Assembly (NCBI GenBank): GCA_009700485.1
Contig: WLLZ01000051.1
Coordinates: 1-11,425 of the forward strand
DNA: 11,425 bases
Source: Actinomycetota bacterium
GTDB lineage: Bacteria; Actinomycetota; Actinomycetes; S36-B12
Direction: 5' to 3'
The notes under the pieces are model-generated. The model made no database searches. It was not told the DNA's origin and saw only the letters and a list, made by a program, of their open reading frames with translations. This document shows positions 1 through 6,432 of this stretch, piece after piece. Each line of letters starts with the position of its first letter. The stretch's first letter is position 1. The position numbers and the translations under genes are program-made.

Positions 1-1781
1 AAACCACCGCCACCACTGAAACCCGAATCACTTGAGCGTTCGGTCATGCCCGAACTGAAGTTAGACTCCATACTCGATGACCACCCGTACATCGCATACA
101 TGCTGGCTACATAGATCCCATAGTTCTGCAGCTCTTCTGGGCGAAGGTCAGGGAAGTTCTTCATCCAAGTATCTTCGAGCCCAAGTACCACCGCATACGG
201 CAAGAAGGTTGCAAAGATGGCGGCCGGGGGTAGGTTGATCTTTTGGGCGAAGTCGCGGCGGGCATCTGCCGAATCCGAATTAAGTAGGCGCTTGAACCCT
301 TCGACCTCACCCAAAAATGCCGCTGAGACTTTTGTCTGTTGGCGGGGGGTGATGATTGCACCGGCAATACCGCCGAGCAAAAGCCCCAGCCCGATGATCG
401 CGAGCCCCGAACCACTGGTGTAGGCGGCAGCGAAAACAAGTGCCGCCAACCCCGCGGCAAGCATGAGACCACCCAGTAGGGCGAGTAACTTGTAGGGCCG
501 ATCAGGTACATCACCAAGCGGGTTATACCGACCTGATTTGGCGGCGTCAGCCGCCAATGTACTTGAAAGTGAAGAGGTAGCCGCCGCAAGAATCTCGTCG
601 TACTCACCGATGGTTGCAGTTGGAGAGCCCTTGAAGATCGCCGCGAGTAGGGCGGTCTCCCAATCGGCCATCTCATCTTTGCCGGTGCCCGTCCAGTTCA
701 GCTCCATGCCACCGCTTTGGAACCGGCCACCCGCCTGCTCCTTGACGGTGATGTGACCGCGCGCCGCAAGGTCTAGCAGGGTTGCCGAGTAGCCGCGGGT
801 GTCAACCGTGCCATCAATCCCAGCTTGTACTTGTGCTGGCCGCAAGCCCTGGGGTGGCTGATAGCGGACCGGGGTCGCACCGAGTACCACGCCAGCACTA
901 GTGCGCCGGCGCATTACCGCAATCACGATTGGCGCGACTAGGCCAGCTGCACCAAGTAGTAGGAACAATGGCATTAAAGACGCGGCTCGATCCATCTCGG
1001 CGACTCTTGGGTCAGCGACGATATTTGGAGTCGGCATTTCGGTGAACCCGGTTGGTGACCAACCGAGCACACCGGTCAAGCCGCCACCTGCGCTGAGATC
1101 AGCAACCATAACTACGGCAGCCTGCGGGCCAACATTTTCTTGGACCACGCACTGACTCGTTGAGCCCTGGGGGCCGGCGTAGCAATTCGAAACCAAGGCC
1201 GGGGTCGGCCCGGTTATCGCCGCACTGCCTCGATAAATCGGAAATGGCCATTGGGAGCCGATGAAATCCCAATAGAGCTCAATGTCACCTGCGCTAACGC
1301 CGGGAGGTGAATCTGCCGTGAGGTCACTTGCTTCGATGACATCCAATGCATCGGTCACCCGGTATGAGATCACGAAAGTATGCAGGCCTTCAATCGGGAC
1401 ATTTGGATCCCCGATTTGCAGGTTAATAAAAGACTCAGACTTGGACTGCTCGTACATAACGTCAGCGCCGTCGCGACTAATTGATTCGATTTCGACACCG
1501 TAGGTGCGGATATCACCATTAGATAGCGCATCTTGCAGCGGGATATCGCGGAGGATGCCGCGATGGACCTCTTCGTAGCCAGGGTCGTAGACGATAGTTT
1601 CAGTGATCAACATGTCGGTATTTGGCTGCACCTGAGCAACGACATCGTAGGTGATGATCGATTCCCACGGATTAATCGATGCTTCAGCATGAGGAGCACT
1701 GGCGGCTGATGCAAAACCAGCCGACAGTGCGAAAAGTGAAGCAGCCCAAATTGCTAGGAAACTAAAGCGGCGTAACACCAC
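1..1781 (-). CDS. DUF2207 domain membrane protein, C-terminus cut by window edge
   Basis: The reading frame is open from a GTG at 1781 to the left edge, about 593 codons. It starts with a Sec signal peptide (basic LRR, hydrophobic core, cleavage near ASA) and continues with an extracytoplasmic beta-rich DUF2207 domain. A membrane segment lies near 930-985, followed by a basic MRRR stretch and a cytoplasmic region containing DLAARGHITV, typical of this family. A hydrophobic pair follows around 400-510. The last visible residues form a Ser/Gly tail (SDSGFSGGGG), the usual end of DUF2207 proteins, so only a few residues are probably missing. Two adjacent GTG codons (1781 and 1778) are both possible starts. 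The gene begins 3 bp after lemA, and lemA-DUF2207 pairs are common in bacteria. The molecular function is unknown; an envelope role is inferred. The family call rests on architecture and context. Confidence 0.85.
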   Translation of the reverse strand, partial: MVLRRFSFLAIWAASLFALSAGFASAASAPHAEASINPWESIITYDVVAQVQPNTDMLITETIVYDPGYEEVHRGILRDIPLQDALSNGDIRTYGVEIESISRDGADVMYEQSKSESFINLQIGDPNVPIEGLHTFVISYRVTDALDVIEASDLTADSPPGVSAGDIELYWDFIGSQWPFPIYRGSAAITGPTPALVSNCYAGPQGSTSQCVVQENVGPQAAVVMVADLSAGGGLTGVLGWSPTGFTEMPTPNIVADPRVAEMDRAASLMPLFLLLGAAGLVAPIVIAVMRRRTSAGVVLGATPVRYQPPQGLRPAQVQAGIDGTVDTRGYSATLLDLAARGHITVKEQAGGRFQSGGMELNWTGTGKDEMADWETALLAAIFKGSPTATIGEYDEILAAATSSLSSTLAADAAKSGRYNPLGDVPDRPYKLLALLGGLMLAAGLAALVFAAAYTSGSGLAIIGLGLLLGGIAGAIITPRQQTKVSAAFLGEVEGFKRLLNSDSADARRDFAQKINLPPAAIFATFLPYAVVLGLEDTWMKNFPDLRPEELQNYGIYVASMYAMYGWSSSMESNFSSGMTERSSDSGFSGGGG

Positions 1782-1784
1782 CTG

Positions 1785-2342
1785 CTAGAACTCAACCTTT
1801 GGCACGGCCCGCTTGGTCTCATCGGTCTCGGCGTAGACCGAACGCTCGGTCACCTTGGCGATACCGGTAAACCACATCGACGGAACCGTGACAACGGCGG
1901 TGTTGAGCGTGACAACGGTGTCGTTATAGAACTGGCGCGCGAACTGCAGTTGACTTTCGATCTCTGATATCTGCACCTGAAGCAACCGGAAGTTCTCGGT
2001 AGCCGTCAGCGCTGGATACGCCTCAGCAAGAGCGAACAACTTGCCGAGGGCTTGGGTCAACATGCCGTCGGCCTCAGCTTTGGCCTCTAAGCTCTGCGCC
2101 TGCATACCAGCGGTACGGGCTTGGGTCACGGCCTCAAGGGTTGACGACTCGAAATCCTTGGCCCCTTCGACGGTTGACACCAAGTTTGGGATCAGGTCAG
2201 CTCGTTTGGTCAGCAAAGTATCGATATCACCGAGGGCACCGGTGCACAGTAGATTGAGGCGGCGCAGCTTATTGAACTGGCTGAAGCCGACAAGCACCAA
2301 GATGACAACTAGCAACAATATCGCGATAAGAATCCAAGTCAT
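1785..2342 (-). CDS. lemA: LemA family protein
   Basis: This 185-residue protein has the usual LemA length and layout. One N-terminal membrane segment (residues 2-20, hydrophobic ILLLVVILVLV) is followed by a helical domain carrying the family signature around residues 39-58, including DIDTLLTKRADLIPNLV. The C-terminus ends in PKVEF, close to the typical LemA ending. The helical domain is expected on one face of the membrane as an anchored bundle; its biochemical role is not known. The ATG at 2342 is preceded by GGAAAGG at suitable spacing, which supports this start. It is the first gene of a two-gene unit with the DUF2207 gene, and a plausible promoter lies just upstream (2367-2396). I see nothing unusual in the protein. 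Confidence 0.93.
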   Translation of the reverse strand: MTWILIAILLLVVILVLVGFSQFNKLRRLNLLCTGALGDIDTLLTKRADLIPNLVSTVEGAKDFESSTLEAVTQARTAGMQAQSLEAKAEADGMLTQALGKLFALAEAYPALTATENFRLLQVQISEIESQLQFARQFYNDTVVTLNTAVVTVPSMWFTGIAKVTERSVYAETDETKRAVPKVEF

Positions 2343-2366
2343 TTATCTACCTTTCCGTAGGCCCTA

Positions 2367-2396
2367 ACGGTAACACCGATGATCGATTTGGGTCAA
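2367..2396 (-). promoter_or_regulatory. Putative promoter for lemA-DUF2207
   Basis: On the minus strand a TTGACC -35 box (2396-2391) is separated by 18 bases from a TACCGT -10 box (2372-2367). Transcription would start near 2360, leaving an 18-base leader that contains the lemA ribosome binding site. The match is reasonable for a housekeeping sigma factor but is prediction only. Confidence 0.42.
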
Positions 2397-2415
2397 AGTA
2401 AATCCCCTCCAGCAA

Positions 2416-2435
2416 GGCAGGTCAATAGGCCTGCC
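2416..2435. repeat. 8-bp hairpin with 4-base loop in intergenic region
   Basis: GGCAGGTC (2416-2423) and GGCCTGCC (2428-2435) can pair over eight positions with one G-T wobble around an AATA loop. No T-run follows on either strand, so it is not a canonical intrinsic terminator. It lies between the lemA promoter and the rhodanese remnant and may mark the end of a minus-strand transcript. Apart from this, the promoter, the remnant and the terminator listed separately, I see no gene in 2343-2744. Confidence 0.4.
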
Positions 2436-2486
2436 CCTGTTCAGATACATTTGCGTGCTAGCGGGGAAGGCCTTGTATGACACCCT

Positions 2487-2642
2487 CTAAGCCTGCTGCG
2501 CGCCAACAATGTGCTCGTTTGGAAATGAGAGTTTGGCCTCGTCCTCTGAATCGATATTGAACCGGGCGTCAAGAATCACCCACTTGGGATTACCAAGGTT
2601 ATCGGCTAAATCCTGGGCTGAAATTATTGTCTCGTAGGGCAT
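2487..2642 (-). pseudogene. N-terminal remnant of a rhodanese-type sulfurtransferase
   Basis: A 51-codon frame reads MPYETIISAQDLADNLGNPK, then WVILDARFNI, and ends EHIVGAQQA before a TAG. This resembles the start of thiosulfate/3-mercaptopyruvate sulfurtransferases: a 'LVS..WLA..LGDP..VVLDAR' opening, and later a 'HIPGA' motif after the first strand-helix unit. An intact enzyme is about 280 residues with a catalytic cysteine in its C-terminal rhodanese domain. Here the frame stops right after the HIxGA motif, so no active site remains. I could not find a convincing continuation in another frame. The likely explanation is a deleted gene, though a small expressed peptide cannot be excluded. 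The start lacks a good ribosome binding site. Confidence 0.6.
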
Positions 2643-2662
2643 GGGCCTAGGTTAACTGAACC

Positions 2663-2715
2663 AAAAAGCTGTTGTGTCGCCGAAGCCATTTCCATGGTGA
2701 AAGATCGGTCACAAC
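2663..2715 (-). terminator. Possible intrinsic terminator of the 3-hydroxyacyl-CoA dehydrogenase gene
   Basis: Reading the minus strand, GTTGTG (2715-2710) and TCGG-complementary bases pair with CACAAC (2676-2671), giving a 6-bp outer stem and a 4-bp inner stem (CCGA/TCGG) across a small internal loop. A five-T run follows at 2667-2663. It sits about 30 bases past the dehydrogenase stop codon. The long, interrupted stem makes this a moderate call. Confidence 0.4.
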
Positions 2716-2744
2716 ACTCCTGACCCCGCCTTTACTTCAGCCCA

Positions 2745-3707
2745 TCAGCCGGGGAACGGCCCGAGCTCCTCTTTTAGTTTTGCGAGTGCCGTGTAGGCGC
2801 GGTTTCGGTAACTCACGATTTCATTTATGCGGCTTGGATCCATCCCGCGGAACCCACCACCGGTCTTGATCCCGAAATCGCCTTGCGCTACGAGGTCGGA
2901 AAGTAACTTCGGTGCCGCATAACGTTCGCCATACGCTTTTGACAAACTTTCGTAGGCGCCCACGTAAACGTCGAGCCCGGCCATATCTGCCCCGGCGAAT
3001 GGGCCAAAGAACGGAAGCCGAAAACCAAACGAATTACTAACAACTTCATCAATGAGTTCTGGGGTTGAAGCACCTTCTTCAACCATCCGAACTGCCTCTT
3101 GGAATAGCGCGAATTGCAACCTGTTGGCAACGAACCCGGCGACATCGGAAACCCGCGAGGTTACTTTCCCGAGTCCCTTGATTAATTCTTCAGTTTTATC
3201 CATTACTTCTGGGCTGGTGTGGGACGAAGGGATAATCTCAACGGTCGGGACAAAAGGTGCCGGATTCATCCAATGCACCCCAACGAATCGATCTGGTAGC
3301 TCAACTGATGCCGCCAATATCTCTATCGGGATAGCAGAAGTATTTGAGGCGATAATCGCACTGCTAGGTGCCGCCCCACTTATCCTGGCGAGAACTGAAT
3401 CCTTGACATCCATTCGCTCACTTACGACTTCGGCGATGTAATCAGCTTTGGCTACAGCATCTTCAATACTCTCGGCCGCGCTGAGGCGAGCCGCGATTTC
3501 ATCCCTGCTTCCAGCAGGAAATAGCCCCTGCTTCTCAAAACTGCGTGCCTCCGACAGCAGGCGTTCAACTGAGGCGTGCGCCAACTCGGCGGTTGCATCT
3601 GCCACCACACAGTTGTAGCCGGCCATCGTAAAAACCTGGGCCATGCCACCGCCCATGTATCCGCTACCAACGACCGCAATTTCTGAGATTTTATGGCTCC
3701 CGGTCAT
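2745..3707 (-). CDS. 3-hydroxyacyl-CoA dehydrogenase family protein (3-hydroxybutyryl-CoA dehydrogenase-like)
   Basis: This 320-residue NAD-dependent dehydrogenase has the family's usual two domains. The N-terminal Rossmann fold shows GSGYMG at residues 14-19 and an acidic residue (D37) ending the second strand, which favours NAD. The catalytic positions are present: SN at 121-122, His145 in GVHWMNPAP, Glu157 in TVEII, and Asn195 in GFVANRLQF. The C-terminal helical domain (about 190-290) ends in GIKTGGGF, a typical family ending. Such enzymes interconvert L-3-hydroxyacyl-CoA and 3-oxoacyl-CoA in fatty-acid or aromatic degradation, while some relatives act on other hydroxy acids, so the substrate is uncertain. 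The gene stands alone between two gene remnants, so neighbours do not help. The ATG at 3707 has a weak purine-rich stretch (GCGAGAG) upstream. Confidence 0.88.
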   Translation of the reverse strand: MTGSHKISEIAVVGSGYMGGGMAQVFTMAGYNCVVADATAELAHASVERLLSEARSFEKQGLFPAGSRDEIAARLSAAESIEDAVAKADYIAEVVSERMDVKDSVLARISGAAPSSAIIASNTSAIPIEILAASVELPDRFVGVHWMNPAPFVPTVEIIPSSHTSPEVMDKTEELIKGLGKVTSRVSDVAGFVANRLQFALFQEAVRMVEEGASTPELIDEVVSNSFGFRLPFFGPFAGADMAGLDVYVGAYESLSKAYGERYAAPKLLSDLVAQGDFGIKTGGGFRGMDPSRINEIVSYRNRAYTALAKLKEELGPFPG

Positions 3708-3772
3708 TCGACTCTCGCTTTCATTCGGTAGATCACAGCGAGGTCACTTTGTAACTTCGCCCGATAGCGGGA

Positions 3773-3964
3773 TTAATGAATTGTGTAGCCACCGTCAATA
3801 GCCAGAACGTGGCCGGTGATAAAACCTGAATCCACACTAAGCAAGAAGGCTACTGCCGGGGCCACATCGTTGGTTACCCCGAGCCTGCCAAGTGGTATCC
3901 GAGCGGTTAATTTCTCTTCAAAGCCTGGCCGGGTCAGCCACCTTGATGGGTCAACGCAGCCCAT
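3773..3964 (-). pseudogene. C-terminal remnant of a short-chain dehydrogenase/reductase
   Basis: The 63-codon frame matches the last quarter of a classical SDR (FabG-like): RPGFEEKLTARIPLGRLG, then a DVAPAVAFLLS helix, then SGFITGHVLAIDGGYT just before the stop. Full enzymes are about 250 residues. The Rossmann GxxxGxG motif and the Ser-Tyr-Lys active site are absent. Upstream in the same frame a stop codon occurs six codons before the ATG, and the intervening residues (WSWRQ) are not SDR-like. The join to foreign sequence therefore lies close to 3964. It could once have formed a beta-oxidation-type unit with the dehydrogenase 65 bp downstream. Function is presumed lost. Confidence 0.72.
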
Positions 3965-4060
3965 CTGTCGCCAAGACCATTACCGACGCCGGAGCGGTTA
4001 GCAACCTCAATGATGATGTGGTGCAACTGATGTTCGGTGCCACTCCAAACTAAAGGCTGG

Positions 4061-5464
4061 CTAGCGACCTTTACCAAAACTTCGGGCAGCCTGCCTGGAA
4101 CGCCCTCCCGGCTGAGCCGGGGGACGCGTTTTACCTCTTGAGGATGATCTTGATGGGGCTGCGGCCCGCGGCGCGGTCGAACCTGGGTGCACCGCGATGC
4201 CTTCCCAGGTGGCGGTGACTCCCGCCTTCTTTAGCAGCATTCGCACCTCTGCAGCTTGCTCAGGAGTGGCGATGGTGACCACCTGGCCGGCAGCACCTGC
4301 GCGAGCGGTGCGGCCGGATCGATGCACATAAGCCTTGTGCTCCATGGGAGGGTCAGCGTGCACAACCAATGGCACATCGTCAACGTGGATACCTCGCGCG
4401 GCGATATCGGTCGCAACAAGCGCTGTCGCTTTACCACTGGAAAATGCGGCGAGATTTCGTTCGCGGGCATTTTGTGACAAGTTTCCGTGGAGATCTACCG
4501 CTCCAACCCCGGCGGCCTCCAACTTCTTGGCCAATTGCTTGGCCCGATGCTTGGTGCGCGTGAACACCACCACTCGACCTTCGCGGGCCATTTTGGCAAT
4601 CTCCCGAAGGCGATCACCCTCTTCGACCACAAGTACCCGGTGCTCGAGTAAAGCTGGTGCCTCGATCGCGGCCGCATGTGAAACTGGACGTTCTAAGTAA
4701 CGCGCTATGAGCGTGTCTACTCCCCCGGCCAAAGTTGCAGAGAACAACATGCGTTGCCCGCCCGCAGGTGTCTTATCGAGAATACGTTTCACCATTGGCA
4801 AGAACCCTTGGTCAGCCATGTGGTCGGCTTCGTCCAAGACGCAGACCTCAATGCGGTCCAGCGACAAATCGCCTTGCTTCATGTGATCAAGTAATCTTCC
4901 GGGGCAGGCGACGACAATCTCAACGCCATCAGTAAAGGCTTTGCGTTGTGCTCCATGGGTGACTCCACCAAAGACTGTCACGGTCGACATCTTGTAGGCC
5001 GCGGCTAGTGGCGCGATCACTGCAGCAACTTGTGTTGCCAGTTCACGTGTCGGAACAAGAACAAGTGCCCGCGGGCGCCCACGCATCGGCGCCACCTGCT
5101 TGGCAGCTAACCGCGCAACCAGCGGCAGCGCAAAAGCTAGGGTTTTGCCCGACCCGGTTTGCCCTTGACCGAGAACATCGCGGCCGGCGAGTGAGTCTGG
5201 CAGCGTTGCCTCTTGGATCGGGAACGGTTCAGTTACCCCCTCCGCCGCCATTAGCTGCACAAGTTTCTCGGGCACGCCGAGTTCGGCGAATCGGTTTCCG
5301 GTGATATCGATATGTGGCACATGTTTGGGTGCTGGTGCACTTGGTGCCTTGGCATCATGGTGCGGTGCCTTGGCATCATGGTGCGGTGCCTTGGCATCAT
5401 GGTGCGGTGCCTTGGCATCATGGTGCGGTGCCTTGGCTCTGCTGGCCGCAGAGCCACTTGCCAC
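4061..5464 (-). CDS. DEAD-box ATP-dependent RNA helicase with His-rich N-terminal repeats
   Basis: This 467-residue protein carries all DEAD-box motifs in order: an F-x(16+)-PIQ Q-motif (59-84), motif I GQTGSGKT (101-108), PTRELA (138-143), CPGR (187-190, normally TPGR), DEAD (211-214), SAT (242-244), motif IV VVFTRT (299-304), motif V ATDIAARG (351-358) and motif VI HRSGRTAR (381-388). It should unwind or remodel RNA in ribosome assembly or mRNA turnover, like RhlE/CsdA-type helicases. The tail after about 425 is basic and Arg/Ser/Gly-rich, suiting RNA binding. The N-terminal tail has four KAPHHDA repeats (11-38). The GTG at 5464 is the first conventional start, but it lacks a clear ribosome binding site. 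The frame stays open upstream to 5602 and encodes a coding-like NRRRRPSKPAV stretch. An ATT at 5539 lies 6 bases after AAGGAG, so the true protein may be about 492 residues. Confidence 0.95.
   Translation of the reverse strand: MASGSAASRAKAPHHDAKAPHHDAKAPHHDAKAPHHDAKAPSAPAPKHVPHIDITGNRFAELGVPEKLVQLMAAEGVTEPFPIQEATLPDSLAGRDVLGQGQTGSGKTLAFALPLVARLAAKQVAPMRGRPRALVLVPTRELATQVAAVIAPLAAAYKMSTVTVFGGVTHGAQRKAFTDGVEIVVACPGRLLDHMKQGDLSLDRIEVCVLDEADHMADQGFLPMVKRILDKTPAGGQRMLFSATLAGGVDTLIARYLERPVSHAAAIEAPALLEHRVLVVEEGDRLREIAKMAREGRVVVFTRTKHRAKQLAKKLEAAGVGAVDLHGNLSQNARERNLAAFSSGKATALVATDIAARGIHVDDVPLVVHADPPMEHKAYVHRSGRTARAGAAGQVVTIATPEQAAEVRMLLKKAGVTATWEGIAVHPGSTAPRAAAPSRSSSRGKTRPPAQPGGRSRQAARSFGKGR
5351..5434. 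repeat. Four perfect 21-bp tandem repeats within the helicase gene
   Basis: Four identical 21-bp units occupy 5351-5371, 5372-5392, 5393-5413 and 5414-5434, each encoding KAPHHDA on the minus strand. The partial unit KAP continues into the next codons. The unit is a multiple of three, so copy-number change keeps the frame. Perfect identity, including third positions, points to recent slippage expansion. Confidence 0.97.
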
Positions 5465-5536
5465 CGCCGGTTTGCTGGGCCGTCGTCGTCGGTTGCCGCT
5501 ACCTATTGATGGGGTGCGGGCAGTTTGTGATGAAGA

Positions 5537-5551
5537 AATTAGGTACTCCTT
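5537..5551 (-). promoter_or_regulatory. Strong Shine-Dalgarno followed by an ATT candidate start codon
   Basis: On the minus strand AAGGAG (5551-5546) is followed after six bases by ATT (5539-5537), in frame with the DEAD-box helicase. No ATG, GTG or TTG occurs in this frame between the upstream stop (5605-5603) and the GTG at 5464. This is the best ribosome binding site near the gene, which makes ATT initiation or a lost canonical start codon worth considering. Confidence 0.45.
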
Positions 5552-5691
5552 GAGGAAGGTTTCCGCGAACCTGTCGAATAAGGAGCACGCGCCGCGCTGC
5601 GGCTATAAACCAAGTGAAGCCCTACATTACCGTGCTTTGGAGCCTACCCAGCACCACCGCGCGCCGAAAATGGGCCGACTAGCCAGTGAGT

Positions 5692-5750
5692 GCGCACGTT
5701 TTAGTCGTCAAATCCACCAAAAGCCCGCTTTTCACGACAATAACGTGCGC
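5692..5750. repeat. 17-bp imperfect inverted repeat (15 of 17 paired) upstream of the helicase gene
   Basis: The left arm GCGCACGTTTTAGTCGT (5692-5708) and the right arm ACGACAATAACGTGCGC (5734-5750) are inverse complements except for two positions. The 25-base loop contains a second short palindrome, AAAAGCCCGCTTTT (5719-5732). The structure lies between the stop of the secreted-protein gene and the helicase start. It could be a terminator-like hairpin, an attenuator or a pair of protein-binding half-sites. I see no gene in 5606-5788. Confidence 0.8.
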
Positions 5751-5788
5751 GTTCAGGTAACCCACCCTTAGTGCCACCAATTGATGGG

Positions 5789-6373
5789 TCACTGAACGGG
5801 CTTTAGGCCCGTCACGAATGCCTTGATGTCCTTCACCGACATTCCCGCCGTGTAAACCTCAACGAAAGTTGATTTCAGTGCGGAGCTACCGGCCGGAAGT
5901 GTCACCGTCGTATAGCCCGAGCCTTTACGCAGCCGGGCCGGATTCGACTTAGAACAACTGCTCACTTGCCCCTTGCACGACCCCTTGATGGTTGCGGTGG
6001 CGCCTTTCACCTTGAACTTGGTAACCAGGCCGACCCCATCAGGGCCATCCAAGCAACCGGTCTGTGATTCGTTCAAATTAATCCACCCGCTGTTGCTCAT
6101 CTGCGAACCAAATGATGCGATTAGCTGCTCATCTTTACCGCCCCCGCAATCAATGAGCTGGAACGAGGATCTCTTTAGCTCGATAGAAGTAGTCGGGGCA
6201 TAGACCGTGTATGTCAGGCCCACCTGAGCCTTCTCGTACTTCGCAGGGTTAGTTGCAGCCGAGGCAATGGGTGAAGTGGCAAGCGCGGCCGCAGCAAGGC
6301 CGGCGGCGGCGAGAAGTGACAGTGCGATGCGGGCGCGGGTTGAGTATGTAGGCATGAAAGGAGAATACGGCAT
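5789..6373 (-). CDS. Small secreted protein with four cysteines, function unknown
   Basis: I do not recognise this family. The protein (about 194 residues from the ATG at 6373) opens with a Sec signal peptide: basic STRAR, then a long Ala/Leu-rich core, with a likely cleavage after ASA near residue 40. The mature part has four cysteines (in IDCGGG, TGCLDG, GSCKG and SSCSKS), enough for two disulfide bonds, and many Ser/Thr/Gly residues, suggesting a small beta-rich extracytoplasmic domain. No lipobox cysteine follows the signal peptide, so it is probably released or loosely wall-associated. The start is uncertain: GTG 6376, ATG 6373 and ATG 6355 are in frame and none has a well-spaced ribosome binding site. 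The 6355 start gives the most ordinary signal peptide. A strong stem-loop lies immediately upstream. The gene stands alone on its strand. Confidence 0.75.
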   Translation of the reverse strand: MPYSPFMPTYSTRARIALSLLAAAGLAAAALATSPIASAATNPAKYEKAQVGLTYTVYAPTTSIELKRSSFQLIDCGGGKDEQLIASFGSQMSNSGWINLNESQTGCLDGPDGVGLVTKFKVKGATATIKGSCKGQVSSCSKSNPARLRKGSGYTTVTLPAGSSALKSTFVEVYTAGMSVKDIKAFVTGLKPVQ

Positions 6374-6374
6374 C

Positions 6375-6414
6375 ACCTTGAGGATGCGCGGTACAAACCC
6401 CGTATCCTCAGGGT
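6375..6414. repeat. 14-bp stem-loop between the divergent secreted-protein and TauE-like genes
   Basis: ACCTTGAGGATGCG (6375-6388) pairs with CGTATCCTCAGGGT (6401-6414) around a 12-base loop. As plus-strand RNA all 14 positions pair, two as G-U wobbles; as minus-strand RNA those two positions become mismatches. It may be an operator dyad for either divergent gene or a leader structure of the permease mRNA. No T-run follows, so a terminator is unlikely. Confidence 0.8.
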
Positions 6415-6432
6415 AATGAAACAGTACGTCAG

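Noticed and set aside
161..676. 171-codon minus-strand frame at the left end
   Set aside because: It overlaps the DUF2207 frame on the same strand in another phase, is rich in Arg/Pro/Ser and has no family features. The DUF2207 frame is continuous through the region.
3750..3772. CCCGATAGCGGG small hairpin between the SDR remnant and the dehydrogenase gene
   Set aside because: The stem is only 4 bp, has no T-run, and is expected by chance at this base composition.
5351..5434. CRISPR-like array
   Set aside because: The 21-bp units are directly adjacent without spacers and encode an in-frame peptide, so they are a coding tandem repeat.
5301..5771. Long plus-strand frames over the 21-bp repeat, including one of 156 codons
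   Set aside because: They are opposite-strand shadows of the DEAD-box gene. They stay open because the repeat length is a multiple of three. They show no recognisable family and no ribosome binding site.
5796..5812. ACGGGC/GCCCGT hairpin at the end of the secreted-protein gene
   Set aside because: It lies inside the last codons and no T-run follows on the minus strand, so it does not qualify as an intrinsic terminator.
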